Shown: piece by piece, positions 24,019 through 33,857 of the stretch
How positions within the stretch are numbered: the stretch's first letter is position 1
How the letters are laid out: every line of letters begins with the position of its first letter
From: an uncultured Roseburia sp.
GTDB taxonomy: Bacteria; Bacillota_A; Clostridia; Lachnospirales; Lachnospiraceae
Reading direction: 5' to 3'
Length of the DNA: 64,000 nt
NCBI GenBank assembly: GCA_900557275.1
Contig: USRX01000008.1
Span: 1 to 64,000 of the forward strand
Notes under the pieces: generated by a model
The model's database searches: none
The model's input: only the letters and a program-made list of their open reading frames with translations
Told to the model about the DNA's origin: nothing
Made by a program: the position numbers and the translations under genes

Positions 24019-25263
24019 TTGGCTGGATATGAAATAGAAACATGTGTGGAGCGTGTGATTTTGGTAGGTGTCAGCCTACGGGATGACGACGATACAGAAG
24101 ATTCTCTGGCGGAGCTTGGGGAGCTGGCAGCGACTGCGGGAGCAGAAGTGGTTGGAACGGTTATTCAGCAGCTGGATCAGATCCATCCGGGAACTTATGT
24201 GGGCAGCGGAAAGCTGGAAGAGATCCGGAATCTTATCTGGGAGCTGGATGCTACCGGCATCATATGTGATGATGAACTTTCTCCGGCGCAGCTGCGGAAT
24301 ATGGAACAGATCCTGGATACCAAAGTCATGGATCGGACACTGATCATTCTGGATATTTTTGCGGCACGGGCAAGAACCAGCGAAGGTAAGATCCAGGTAG
24401 AGCTGGCACAGTTAAAATACCGGCTCAGCCGTCTGACGGGACTGGGACGGTCTCTGTCACGACTGGGAGGCGGTATCGGAACCCGTGGACCGGGAGAGAA
24501 GAAACTGGAGATGGATCGTCGTCTGATCAATCACAGAGCGGCACAGCTGAACCGGGAACTGAAGGATGTGATCCGCCATCGGGAGGTCAACCGTGCCCGA
24601 CGTATGGAGACCCATACGAAAGTGGCAGCCATCGTTGGATACACCAATGCCGGAAAATCCACGCTTTTGAATACTCTGACCGATGCAGATGTATACGAAG
24701 AGGATCAGCTGTTTGCGACGCTGGACCCTACCACACGACTGCTGGAGCTTCCGGACGGACAGAGCCTGATGCTTACTGACACGGTAGGATTTATCCGCAA
24801 GCTTCCCCACCATCTTGTAGATGCGTTTAAAAGCACATTGGAAGAGGCAAAGTATGCGGACTTTATCCTGCATGTGGTAGACGCTTCCAATCCGCAGTGG
24901 GACAAGCAGATGTTTATCGTATATCAGACGCTGGAAGATCTTGGAATCGCAGGAAAGAAGATCATTACATTATTTAATAAGTGTGACCAGCTGGAGGATG
25001 CGCCTCATTTCCGGGATTTCCGCGCGGATGCATCCCTGTGTATTTCGGCAAAGACCGGAGAGGGGTTCGAGGAACTGTTTACATTATTAGAAAATACGCT
25101 GCGGGAAGGCAAAACACGGATTGAGATGCTGATCCCTTATGCCCAGGCAGGCAAGATCCAGCTTGTGCGCAAATACGGAGAACTTTTAAAAGAAGAATAC
25201 CGGGAAGACGGCATTTATATCGAGGCCTATGTGCCGGGAGGCATGTCTCTGGAGCTGATGTAG
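24019..25263 (+). CDS. hflX: Ribosome-associated GTPase HflX
   Basis: A 414-aa HflX, a GTPase that splits stalled or hibernating 70S ribosomes. The N-terminal HflX domain includes PGTYVGSGKLEEI (near 55); a glycine-rich hinge GGIGTRGPGEKKLEMDRR follows (near 152). G domain: G1 GYTNAGKST (near 206), G3 DTVGFIR (near 253), G4 NKCDQ (near 317). TTG start at 24019, with AGGAAGG about 12 bases upstream. Monocistronic. Confidence 0.94.
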   Translation: MAGYEIETCVERVILVGVSLRDDDDTEDSLAELGELAATAGAEVVGTVIQQLDQIHPGTYVGSGKLEEIRNLIWELDATGIICDDELSPAQLRNMEQILDTKVMDRTLIILDIFAARARTSEGKIQVELAQLKYRLSRLTGLGRSLSRLGGGIGTRGPGEKKLEMDRRLINHRAAQLNRELKDVIRHREVNRARRMETHTKVAAIVGYTNAGKSTLLNTLTDADVYEEDQLFATLDPTTRLLELPDGQSLMLTDTVGFIRKLPHHLVDAFKSTLEEAKYADFILHVVDASNPQWDKQMFIVYQTLEDLGIAGKKIITLFNKCDQLEDAPHFRDFRADASLCISAKTGEGFEELFTLLENTLREGKTRIEMLIPYAQAGKIQLVRKYGELLKEEYREDGIYIEAYVPGGMSLELM

Positions 25264-25653
25264 AAATCTGTGAAACAAGACATTGCTTCCTAAAGAACTG
25301 ATAGAAATATTAAGAAAATATCTTAGAGTAAATTTATTGAAGATAAAGAAATATTGCCATTCCGGTAAAAGATAGATATTTTCCGGATATATGATAAAAA
25401 GATATGAAAAATATTTTTATATCAGGAACATAGAAAAGAATTAGGGGTAAAAATTAAGAAACAACGGCTGTATTGTTGCAGGCATCGTGGAAAAATGGTA
25501 TTCTGAATACAGAAAAATTTCTGTATGGGAAATATGTTTTCTAAGTGATGTTTTTGCGGAATCTTATGAGAGTCCGCAGGCATAGATGGTAATGTATGAT
25601 GGGAGCCTTTTTAGGAATATCAGAAATACGTTGCAGGCAATGGAGGATAGCTT
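25264..25653. other. AT-rich region upstream of pyrC
   Basis: About 390 bases. One hairpin TGCGGA/TCCGCA (25555-25582, loop ATCTTATGAGAG) lies about 75 bases before pyrC, and TACAGAAA/TTTCTGTA lies near 25508. The loop is not a convincing PyrR site. No reading frame supported. Confidence 0.45.
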
Positions 25654-26928
25654 ATGTCAATTTTGATAAAAAACGGAATCGTTGTGGATCCTGTTCTTGG
25701 AACGGAAGAGAAACAGGACGTACTGATTGAAAAAGATAAGATCAGTTGTGTGGCTCCGGCGATTCAGGAAAAAGCAGCCCGTGTGGTAGACGCAGAGGGC
25801 TGTTATGTCATGCCCGGATTTATTGATCTGCATGTGCATCTGCGCGATCCGGGACTGGAATATAAAGAAGATATACAGACCGGCACAAAAGCAGCTGCTC
25901 ATGGCGGTTTTACAACAATCGTGGCGATGCCGAATACAAAGCCGGTAGTAGACAGACCGGATATTGTGGATTATGTGACTCACAAGGCTGCATCCGTAAC
26001 AAAAATTCATGTGCTGCAGGCTGGTGCGGTAACAAAAGGACAACAGGGTAAAGAGCTGGCAGATATTGCTGGCATGAAGAAAGCCGGAAGTCCGGCAATC
26101 AGTGAGGATGGCAAATCCGTTATGAATGCTCAGATCTACAGGGAAGGCATGAAGCTTGCTGCTGAAAATGATATGGCAGTTTTGGCACACTGTGAAGATA
26201 TTAATATGGTAAATGGCGGCGTGCTGAATGCGGATGCAAAATCCGAAAGCCTTGGCATGAAGGGAATTACCAATTCCGTAGAGGATGTCATCGTGGCAAG
26301 AGATATCCTTCTGGCGAAGGAGACAGGCGTGCGTCTGCATCTTTGCCACTGTTCTACAAAGGACAGCGTGCAGATGGTAAAACAGGCAAAGGAAGAAGGT
26401 CTTCCTGTAACTGCAGAAGTCTGCCCGCATCATTTTACCCTCTGTTCCGAAGATATTCCGGGGGACGATGCGAACTATAAGATGAATCCGCCGCTTCGTA
26501 CGAGAGAAGATATGGAAGCTCTCCGGGAAGGTTTACGTCTTGGAATCATGGATGTGATCTCCACAGATCATGCGCCACATTCCGCAGAAGAAAAGAACCA
26601 GTCTATTGAAAAAGCGCCTTTTGGCATTGTAGGACTGGAGACAGCAGCAGCCCTGACGTATACAGAACTGGTTAAGACCGGACTTCTCACGATGCCGCAG
26701 ATGGCAGAAAAAATGAGTCTGAATCCGGCAAAAGTGCTGAAGCTGGATAAAGGTCAGATTGCAGAAGGAAAAGTGGCAGATATCGTGATCTTTGATACGA
26801 GAGAGACATATGCCATTGATCCGCAGACCTTTTATTCCAAAGGGAAAAATACGCCGTTTGGCGGTTACCAGGCAAATGGAAAAGTGCGTATGACCATCGC
26901 CGATGGCGAGATCGCTTATGAAGAGTAG
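25654..26928 (+). CDS. pyrC: Dihydroorotase
   Basis: A 424-aa class I dihydroorotase, the third step of pyrimidine synthesis (carbamoyl-aspartate to dihydroorotate). Metal motif DLHVHLRDPG (near 58), substrate-binding MPNTKP (near 92), later ligands His in LAHCEDI (near 179) and LHLCHCSTKD (near 230), and the catalytic Asp of STDHAPHS (near 306). ATG 25654 after GGAGG. First gene of pyrC-pyrF-pyrK-pyrD. Confidence 0.97.
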   Translation: MSILIKNGIVVDPVLGTEEKQDVLIEKDKISCVAPAIQEKAARVVDAEGCYVMPGFIDLHVHLRDPGLEYKEDIQTGTKAAAHGGFTTIVAMPNTKPVVDRPDIVDYVTHKAASVTKIHVLQAGAVTKGQQGKELADIAGMKKAGSPAISEDGKSVMNAQIYREGMKLAAENDMAVLAHCEDINMVNGGVLNADAKSESLGMKGITNSVEDVIVARDILLAKETGVRLHLCHCSTKDSVQMVKQAKEEGLPVTAEVCPHHFTLCSEDIPGDDANYKMNPPLRTREDMEALREGLRLGIMDVISTDHAPHSAEEKNQSIEKAPFGIVGLETAAALTYTELVKTGLLTMPQMAEKMSLNPAKVLKLDKGQIAEGKVADIVIFDTRETYAIDPQTFYSKGKNTPFGGYQANGKVRMTIADGEIAYEE

Positions 26929-26982
26929 AGTTTGCAGATATCTAAAAAAGAAATATAGAAACGAGATAAGAAAGGAACAAAG

Positions 26983-27909
26983 ATGATCAATAAACTTTGT
27001 GAAAAAATCAAAAAAACAAACGCACCTATCGTAGTCGGACTTGATCCGATGCTGAATTATGTACCGGAGCATGTGAAAAAACAGGCATTTGCGGAGTATG
27101 GTGAGACATTAAAAGGCGCTGCTGAAGCTATCTGGCAGTATAATAAAGCAATCGTAGATGCAGTCTATGATCTGATTCCGGCTGTAAAACCGCAGATTGC
27201 TATGTATGAGCAGTTTGGCGTGGAAGGTCTGATCGCTTACCAGAAGACGGTAGATTACTGCCATGAGAAAGATCTGGTTGTCATCGGCGATGTAAAACGT
27301 GGAGACATTGGTTCCACATCCGCTGCATATGCGGTTGGTCATCTTGGAAAAGTAGAAGTAGGAAGCCAGAAGATTCCGGTATTCAACGAGGATTTTGCTA
27401 CGGTAAACCCATACCTTGGAACAGACGGGATCAAACCATTTGTAGACATCTGCAAGGAAGAAAAGAAAGGTCTGTTCATTCTTGTAAAGACATCCAATCC
27501 GTCCAGCGGAGAGTTCCAGGATCGTATGATCGACGGAAAACCGCTGTATGAGCATGTGGCAGAAAAAGTAGCTGCATGGGGTGAAGAGCTGATGGGCGAT
27601 GCTTACAGCTATGTAGGCGCTGTTGTAGGCGCTACCTATCCGGAGATCGGCAAAGTGCTGCGTAAAGTAATGCCGAAGAGCTTCATCCTTGTACCGGGCT
27701 ACGGCGCACAGGGTGGAAAAGGCGCAGATCTGGTTCATTACTTCAATGAAGATGGACTTGGCGCCATCGTAAACTCATCCAGAGGCATCATTGCAGCTTA
27801 CAAACAGGAGAAATACACACAGTTTGGCGCAGAGCATTTTGCAGATGCATCCAGACAGGCAGTGCTTGATATGATCGAGGATATTGACGGCGCTTTAAAA
27901 AATCGATAA
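26983..27909 (+). CDS. pyrF: Orotidine-5'-phosphate decarboxylase (type 2)
   Basis: A 308-aa OMP decarboxylase of the longer type 2 subfamily, the last step to UMP. VGLDPML near the N-terminus and the catalytic GDVKRGDIGST block (near residue 102) are intact; PGYGAQGGKG (near 238) is the phosphate loop. ATG 26983 follows AGAAAGGAAC, 54 bases after pyrC. The Lys-Asp-Asp-type catalytic array appears complete. Confidence 0.96.
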   Translation: MINKLCEKIKKTNAPIVVGLDPMLNYVPEHVKKQAFAEYGETLKGAAEAIWQYNKAIVDAVYDLIPAVKPQIAMYEQFGVEGLIAYQKTVDYCHEKDLVVIGDVKRGDIGSTSAAYAVGHLGKVEVGSQKIPVFNEDFATVNPYLGTDGIKPFVDICKEEKKGLFILVKTSNPSSGEFQDRMIDGKPLYEHVAEKVAAWGEELMGDAYSYVGAVVGATYPEIGKVLRKVMPKSFILVPGYGAQGGKGADLVHYFNEDGLGAIVNSSRGIIAAYKQEKYTQFGAEHFADASRQAVLDMIEDIDGALKNR

Positions 27910-28054
27910 GTAAAAATTTGTGTCGCCGGAAAACTGGCGAAAAGGACATTACTATCAAAATGAGCATATATAAAATATGCAGCGTTTATTCTGAAAACAC
28001 GGGCATGGATTTTTTCAGATTTTGTGTCCGATATAATGTGAGGTAAAAATAAAT

Positions 28055-28825
28055 ATGGCCGAAAAATTTAAAGAAAATGCAGTGATCATCAGTCAGGAAG
28101 AGATCGCGCCGGGGATTTTCAGCATGTGGCTGAAGACAGAGCAGATTGCACAGCATGCGAAAGCCGGACAGTTTATTTCTATTTACTGTGAAGACGGCAG
28201 CAGAATGCTTCCACGTCCCATCAGTATCTGTGAGATTGACAAAAATGATGGAGCGCTGCATCTGGTATACAGAGTTGCGGGAAAAGGCACACAGGAATTT
28301 TCTGAGAAAAATACAGGAATGGAATTAAGCGTTTTAGGACCGCTTGGAAATGGATTTCCGCTGAAAAGTAAAAAAGCATTTCTCATCGGCGGTGGCATCG
28401 GCATCCCGCCGATTCTGGAGCTGGCAAAACAGTTAGACTGTGAGAAGCAGATCGTGCTTGGTTACAGAAACAGCGACATGTTCCTGCTGGATGAGTTTAA
28501 GAAATACGGTCCCGTATATATCGCAACGGAAGATGGAAGCTACGGAAGCAAGGGAAATGTTCTGGATGCAATCCGTGAAAATGATCTGGAAGCAGACATT
28601 ATCTATGCATGCGGGCCGACACCGATGCTTCGTGCATTGAAAGAATATGCGGCAGAGAAACAGATGGAATGCTGGATTTCCATGGAAGAGAAGATGGCAT
28701 GCGGTATCGGCGCATGTCTTGCATGTGTATGCAAGTCCAAAGAAGTGGATGCACATACAAACGTACATAATAAACGTGTCTGCAAAGAAGGTCCGGTATT
28801 TCGCGCTGAGGAGGTGGAACTGTAA
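28055..28825 (+). CDS. pyrK: Dihydroorotate dehydrogenase electron-transfer subunit
   Basis: A 256-aa FAD and 2Fe-2S subunit that links class 1B PyrD to NAD. RPISICEI (near 50) binds FAD, GGGIGIPPILELA (near 112) is the NAD-site loop, and the C-terminal CGIGACLACVCKS plus a later VCKEGPVF supply the four Cys for 2Fe-2S. Its stop shares one base with the pyrD start, so the two are coupled. Confidence 0.96.
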   Translation: MAEKFKENAVIISQEEIAPGIFSMWLKTEQIAQHAKAGQFISIYCEDGSRMLPRPISICEIDKNDGALHLVYRVAGKGTQEFSEKNTGMELSVLGPLGNGFPLKSKKAFLIGGGIGIPPILELAKQLDCEKQIVLGYRNSDMFLLDEFKKYGPVYIATEDGSYGSKGNVLDAIRENDLEADIIYACGPTPMLRALKEYAAEKQMECWISMEEKMACGIGACLACVCKSKEVDAHTNVHNKRVCKEGPVFRAEEVEL

Positions 28826-29727
28826 TGAATACAAAAGTCAATATTGCAGGGGTAACCTTTGATAATCCCGTAATGGTAGCTTCCGGAACATTCGGTTCCG
28901 GCGAAGAATTTTCTGAATTTGTGGATCTGAACCGTCTGGGTGCTGTTGTGACAAAAGGTGTTGCCAATGTGCCGTGGCCGGGCAATCCGACACCGCGTAT
29001 CGCAGAAGTATACGGCGGTATGCTGAATGCCATCGGTCTGCAGAATCCGGGAATCGATGTGTTTGTATCCAGGGACATTCCATTTCTGAAAAAATATGAT
29101 ACGAAGATCATTGTAAATGTATGTGGCCGCTCTGCTGAAGACTATTGTGAAGTGGTAGAACGTCTGGCAGATCAGCCGGTAGATATGCTGGAAATCAACA
29201 TTTCCTGCCCGAACGTCAAAGAGGGTGGAATTGCTTTCGGAACAGATCCGAAGGCAGTCGAGGCAATTACAAAAGAAGTGAAAAAATATGCAAAACAGCC
29301 GGTTATCATGAAACTGAGCCCGAATGTAACAGACATCAAAGTGATGGCAAAAGCAGCAGAGGCTGGAGGGGCAGATGCACTGTCTCTGATCAATACGCTG
29401 ACGGGGATGAAGATTGATGTACAGAAACGTACATTTGCCATTGCCAATAAGACCGGCGGACTTTCCGGTCCGGCAGTACATCCTGTCGCAGTGCGCATGG
29501 TATATGAAGTTGCCAGTGCAGTAAACTTACCGATCATCGGTATGGGTGGAATTCAGAGTGCCGAGGATGCGCTGGAATTGATTCTTGCCGGAGCTACAGC
29601 AGTCAGCGTGGGAACTGCCAACTTTACAAATCCGACGGTAACCATGGATATTGTGGATGGCATCGAAGAATATCTCCGTATACATCATATTGAAGATATT
29701 AATGAGCTGATCGGAGCAGTAAAATAA
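28825..29727 (+). CDS. pyrD: Dihydroorotate dehydrogenase, class 1B catalytic subunit
   Basis: A 300-aa FMN enzyme that oxidises dihydroorotate to orotate. The class 1B catalytic Cys is in NISCPNVKEGG (near 132). VMVASGTFGSG at the start and GMGGIQSAEDALELILAGA (near 238) are FMN-binding features. GAGGAGG lies upstream inside pyrK. The presence of PyrK confirms the NAD-dependent 1B type. Confidence 0.97.
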   Translation: MNTKVNIAGVTFDNPVMVASGTFGSGEEFSEFVDLNRLGAVVTKGVANVPWPGNPTPRIAEVYGGMLNAIGLQNPGIDVFVSRDIPFLKKYDTKIIVNVCGRSAEDYCEVVERLADQPVDMLEINISCPNVKEGGIAFGTDPKAVEAITKEVKKYAKQPVIMKLSPNVTDIKVMAKAAEAGGADALSLINTLTGMKIDVQKRTFAIANKTGGLSGPAVHPVAVRMVYEVASAVNLPIIGMGGIQSAEDALELILAGATAVSVGTANFTNPTVTMDIVDGIEEYLRIHHIEDINELIGAVK

Positions 29728-29746
29728 AAGAGTCTGAAAAGCTGAT

Positions 29747-29779
29747 ACAGCCGGTAACGCATGTTACTGGCTGTTTTTC
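29747..29779 (+). terminator. Terminator of the pyr operon
   Basis: Stem CAGCCGGTAAC/GTTACTGGCTG (one G-T pair) and five T. Confidence 0.88.
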
Positions 29780-29952
29780 ATATAAGGTGTTTTCGGCAAC
29801 TAAAAATAAAGCGTATGGATGATGCAGATGAAGAATGCTTAAATATTGTTGTAGGTAAATTATAAAAATGTTATTGTATATCCAGTGCCCAGAGTCATAC
29901 GTTTTTAATGACAGGATATAAGGAAAAAAAGGATTGTTTGGGGGAAAGCATC

Positions 29953-30837
29953 GTGGGGATTAATTTTGAATATTACAAAGTATTTTATTATGTCGCCAGA
30001 TATGGGAATATCACAACAGCAGCGAAAGCGTTGTTTTTATCCCAGTCTACGGTCAGTCGTATGATCCAGAATCTGGAGCATGATCTGGAAACTACACTTT
30101 TTGTCCGCAATAAAAAGGGGGTAACGCTCACGGATACCGGTGTGGTGTTGTACAACCATGTATCTCAGGCATGTGAACATATTTTCCTTGGAGAACAGCG
30201 GGTCAATCTTATGAAACAGCTGGGGGAGGGCATGATCAAGATCGGAACCACGGAGATGGTTATGAAGTATTTTCTTATGCCGTTTCTGACAGAGTTTCGG
30301 AATAAATATCCTCTTATCAAAATGGATATTTCTTTCCAGGATCCTTCAAAGATCGGTATGGCGCTGACTTCCGGACAACTGGATCTGGCGATCCTGACCA
30401 CGCCTATTGAAGAGGATGAACGATTGGGAGTACTCTCATGGATGGAATTTTCTGATGTAATGCTGGCAGGAAATGCGTATTCGGAATTAAAGGAAGACAC
30501 CTATTCATTGCAGAAGCTGGTAGACTATCCATTTATTACCATGCGAAACGGTATGAGCGCCCGAGTATATCTGGAAAGGGTTTTTCTGGATTATGGAGCA
30601 GCGCTAAATCCGGTATACGAAGCAGAATCCATGCCACTGGTCTTAGATATGCTCGAAGCCGGATTTGGAATAGGATGCGCACCGGAATTTTATGCTGAGG
30701 AGGCATTGAAACGGAAGAAGGTTTTTGAGGTTCATTTGGAAAAACCGCTCCCGAAACGAGAAATCTGTGCGGTATACGCAAAAGGCGCACCGGGAAATCT
30801 AGCAAGAGATGAGTTTTTAAGGATATTTCAGGAGTAG
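29953..30837 (+). CDS. LysR-family transcriptional regulator
   Basis: A 294-aa LysR regulator. GTG 29953 with GGGGGA before it gives VGINFEYYKVFYYVARYG, aligning with the MDINYELYKVFYYVA start of the LysR protein at 6221; the two are paralogs. An ATG 45 bases upstream is an alternative. HTH ITTAAKALFLSQSTVSRMIQ near residues 19-38. It lies just before the isomerase-like/SufE cluster, in the same direction but separated by a terminator. Confidence 0.9.
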   Translation: MGINFEYYKVFYYVARYGNITTAAKALFLSQSTVSRMIQNLEHDLETTLFVRNKKGVTLTDTGVVLYNHVSQACEHIFLGEQRVNLMKQLGEGMIKIGTTEMVMKYFLMPFLTEFRNKYPLIKMDISFQDPSKIGMALTSGQLDLAILTTPIEEDERLGVLSWMEFSDVMLAGNAYSELKEDTYSLQKLVDYPFITMRNGMSARVYLERVFLDYGAALNPVYEAESMPLVLDMLEAGFGIGCAPEFYAEEALKRKKVFEVHLEKPLPKREICAVYAKGAPGNLARDEFLRIFQE

Positions 30838-30906
30838 TTTTTTATAAAAATATAAAGAAATAAATTTAATCAAAAGAAAATAAAATCAGGTAGGATTTGT
30901 TTTTAT

Positions 30907-30951
30907 AAGGGTATATCCATGCATACAGCGCATGGATATACCCTTATTTTA
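30907..30951 (+). terminator. Terminator after LysR gene
   Basis: Perfect stem AAGGGTATATCCATG/CATGGATATACCCTT, then ATTTTATT. Confidence 0.88.
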
Positions 30952-31134
30952 TTGTTTTACAGATGATTGAGTGAAATGTTACCATATAGCTACAGAGATA
31001 CAGATTTCCTGAACTGTTTACAACAGATGATTGGTAAGGAAAATTTTCTGACTGCAAAAGAGAATATGGGAACGGAAATCTTAATCGAAAAGATGAGAAA
31101 GATTAAGAATCAAGATTAAGGAGGAAAAGGAAAT

Positions 31135-32688
31135 ATGGGAGTTAAGACAACAAAAGATATCAAGCTTGTGATTCAGCCGGTGCACAGTGTAATGGTGCAT
31201 GAATATGTATTTGAGGGTCCCTGTCGTTTTGGTTCCGGGGATGAACTGACAGTAGAGTTTGACCGTATGAATGGAGCAGAGGGACTGAAGGTTTTCAAAA
31301 AGAAGATCGCGGAATATCTGGAAGGGGATGCAGATTTTGAAATCCTTCCGCCGGTAGAGTGTGAGATCAATGAGTCATTTGAAATCTCCGACCAACTGAT
31401 GGCAGACATTACGGTAAACGATGCAAAGGTAGACTGTTACCTGTTCTTTTCCGTACAGCGTACTTATCCGATCATGCTGAAAACAGCTGTTATGACAGGG
31501 AAACCGATCGTTCTCCAGCCGAAATGCTGTGGCAGTACGATGGTTCCGGCGATGATTCGCAAACGGGGGTATGAATGCATCTCCCCACTGACATGGGAAG
31601 ATCTTTCCAATATGCTGAAAGTTTACCGGGTAAGAAAAGTGCTGAAAAAATCAAGAGCGCTTCTTTTGACCCGAGCTTATACTAATGCGGCTCTTGTCAG
31701 CGCACCGGATGGATTTATCAATCTGGATGATGCCACAAAGATTTTTGGAACAGAGTTCTGTTATCTGGATGTACATGAATTTCTGGATCAGACACAGCCG
31801 ATTCCATGCACGGAGAATCATACGAAACCAGGCATTCGTGGTCTGAACCCGACACCGGAAGAAATGGATGAGATCAGTAATCAGGCAGATGCGCTGATTG
31901 CAGGGGCAACCGAATGTACAATGTCAAAAGAAGATCTGGTACATACACTGCGTTTTTACAAGACGACGCAAAAGATGCTGGAGCATTATGAATGCAACGC
32001 TTTTTCTGCACCATGTCCGGAGATGTGCGCTACCAGACGTCTGAATGCAAATAAATTTACACCGTGTCTGACCCATTCTCTGTTGAATGCACAGGGTGTA
32101 TGTTCTGCCTGTGAATATGATGTGCCGGGATTGATCACACAGATCATCCTTTCTTCTTTTGCGCATGCAGGCTGTTATATGGGAAATACGAGTGTGGTTC
32201 CATTTGAAAAAGATGGTATCACACCGGTCATTGTGGCAAATCCGGCAAATGACATTGCGGAGAAAGTCAAAGAGATGGATCAGGAGACAAGAGATCATCT
32301 GGTATATATGTTCCATTCTTCTATCAACTTACAGATGCACGGCTATGATGCGCCGCAGATGGATTATGCAATTCATCCATACACTGGTTCCCGCTGGGGC
32401 GGTACTTTCCGTCATGATTTCAAACAGGAAGCAGGACAGATTATTACTATGGCACGTATCGCACCGGATGGAAAAAGTATTCTGGTTGCAAAAGGTACAA
32501 TTGTGTGTGGTGTAGGTGAAAAACTGGAAGGCTGTACCCAGGGTCTTGCGTTTACCGTAAAAGACAACCGGGATTTCTATAAGAAACAGCAGGATTTCGG
32601 CAATCATTGCCCCGTAGTCTTTGGTGATTATTTTGACCAGGTAGTAGCACTTGGTGAACTTCTTGGACTGGATGTAGTTACTGCATGA
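31135..32688 (+). CDS. Sugar-isomerase-like protein A (COG2407-like)
   Basis: A 517-aa protein with the overall pattern of L-fucose/L-arabinose isomerase-type proteins. A C-terminal core LTHSLLNAQGVCSACEYDVPG (near residues 318-337) carries the Glu and Asp expected to bind metal, and FHSSINLQMHGYD (near 397) a candidate His. It is Cys-rich for the family: CPEMCATRR near 301 and a pair in QPKCCGSTM near 131. It is clearly paralogous to the protein at 35946. ATG 31135 after AAGGAGG. Its stop overlaps the start of the carrier-SufE fusion (ATGA), so the two are translated together. No sugar kinase or transporter is adjacent, which argues against simple sugar catabolism. Confidence 0.75.
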   Translation: MGVKTTKDIKLVIQPVHSVMVHEYVFEGPCRFGSGDELTVEFDRMNGAEGLKVFKKKIAEYLEGDADFEILPPVECEINESFEISDQLMADITVNDAKVDCYLFFSVQRTYPIMLKTAVMTGKPIVLQPKCCGSTMVPAMIRKRGYECISPLTWEDLSNMLKVYRVRKVLKKSRALLLTRAYTNAALVSAPDGFINLDDATKIFGTEFCYLDVHEFLDQTQPIPCTENHTKPGIRGLNPTPEEMDEISNQADALIAGATECTMSKEDLVHTLRFYKTTQKMLEHYECNAFSAPCPEMCATRRLNANKFTPCLTHSLLNAQGVCSACEYDVPGLITQIILSSFAHAGCYMGNTSVVPFEKDGITPVIVANPANDIAEKVKEMDQETRDHLVYMFHSSINLQMHGYDAPQMDYAIHPYTGSRWGGTFRHDFKQEAGQIITMARIAPDGKSILVAKGTIVCGVGEKLEGCTQGLAFTVKDNRDFYKKQQDFGNHCPVVFGDYFDQVVALGELLGLDVVTA

Positions 32689-33686
32689 TGACGGTAGAAA
32701 GTTTTGAAGAGAATTTAAAACAAAATAATGAGAAATGTGATGTGCTGATTCAGGAGATTCTTTCAACAGCAGGAAATCTTAAATTGTATGAGCTGCTGTA
32801 TCGGTATATGCTGCATAAGTTTATGATGTTTGATCTGCTGGAAGAACTATCAGGGCAGGACGGGAACAACAAGTCTGTTGATGGAACTTTATCCGTGGAT
32901 ATCCTGGAACTGGCACAGCAGAGTGTGGAAACTATCGCCCATCTTCAAAAAGGTGGTCTGAAATTTAAGGATCATTCCGGCACCTGCGGTTCCGTGTCTT
33001 CGGCAGTGACCAAGAAAATATTGTTCCTCATTGCCTTACAGAAAGCGCTTGGGATCACATTTGAGAAGCATGAAGCCGCAGATATAGAAACGGTCAGTGA
33101 TCTGACTGAACATGTAAAGGAACACCTGTTTGCAAAATGGCAGGCAGGTGTTCCAGATGCTAGAGTAGATATGGAAAGAGGGCATGATGCTGACAATACC
33201 TCGCATGTTGAGAAGAGAAACTGTAATGTGGAAACCTGCGAAAAAAAGGTAATATATCCACAAAAAAAATCTGAACTGACACTTCGCCAGAACCGTCTGG
33301 TGGATGAGATCAATCATCTTGGTGACAGTTTGGAGCAGTACAGTTATCTGGTATATCGCTCCGGACAGATGCCGGCATTGCATGAGAAGTACAGAACAGA
33401 AGCTAATCGTGTGAAGGGATGTCAGTCTGTTGTATGGATGGTTTTATCTGTGGAAGATGGTATTATGCATCTTAAGGCAGACAGTGATACGTTGCTTATG
33501 AAAGGCGTGCTTGCTGTTTTGCAGGATCTCGTAGATGGTGTGGCGGCAGAGGATGTATGTCAGACATCCATTGATATTTTTGATCGTACCCAGCTGGCGG
33601 TATCTTTTCAGTCAGACCGGCTGGCAGGAATACAGAGCATTTTAAACAGTATACAAAAGACTGCCTGTGGCGCTGTACGGCATTGA
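32685..33686 (+). CDS. Acyl-carrier-like domain fused to SufE
   Basis: A 333-aa two-domain protein. Residues of about 40-150 resemble an acyl carrier protein: helical, with KKILFLIALQKALGITF and the DIETVSDLTEHV closing motif. The position of the phosphopantetheine Ser appears to be Val here, with a conserved Cys just before (GTCGSVSSAVTKK). After a charged linker, residues of about 200-333 are SufE, with the catalytic Cys in RVKGCQSVVW (near 245). SufE accepts persulfide sulfur from SufS. The same two domains exist as separate genes at 39048 and 39483. Translationally coupled to isomerase-like A. Confidence 0.8.
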   Translation: MMTVESFEENLKQNNEKCDVLIQEILSTAGNLKLYELLYRYMLHKFMMFDLLEELSGQDGNNKSVDGTLSVDILELAQQSVETIAHLQKGGLKFKDHSGTCGSVSSAVTKKILFLIALQKALGITFEKHEAADIETVSDLTEHVKEHLFAKWQAGVPDARVDMERGHDADNTSHVEKRNCNVETCEKKVIYPQKKSELTLRQNRLVDEINHLGDSLEQYSYLVYRSGQMPALHEKYRTEANRVKGCQSVVWMVLSVEDGIMHLKADSDTLLMKGVLAVLQDLVDGVAAEDVCQTSIDIFDRTQLAVSFQSDRLAGIQSILNSIQKTACGAVRH

Positions 33687-33744
33687 TTTTAACAGGAAAT
33701 CACAAAAAGAGATGCAGGACAGCCTGCAGAGCAGAATAAAAATA

Positions 33745-33857
33745 AAACAGGAATTGTTACATAAAGAAGGCGTTTGGGATATTTTTGGCAAACGGGTATA
33801 TGAGCTTAGTTGTCCAAAGATATCTTACAGAAAAACAATATGTAACAATTCCTGTTT
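33745..33857. repeat. 113-bp element bounded by perfect 19-bp inverted repeats
   Basis: AAACAGGAATTGTTACATA at 33745-33763 and its exact complement at 33839-33857, separated by 75 bases. It lies between convergent genes. It has no good T tract, so it may be a palindromic element or MITE-like insertion and not a standard terminator. Confidence 0.6.

Noticed and set aside
25264..25653. PyrR-binding attenuator before pyrC
   Set aside because: The hairpin loop near 25565 does not match the PyrR consensus and no antiterminator/terminator pair could be drawn.
31135..32688. L-fucose isomerase gene (fucI) proper
   Set aside because: Only the C-terminal fold pattern fits; length, Cys motifs and context (SufE, no fucK or transporter) do not.
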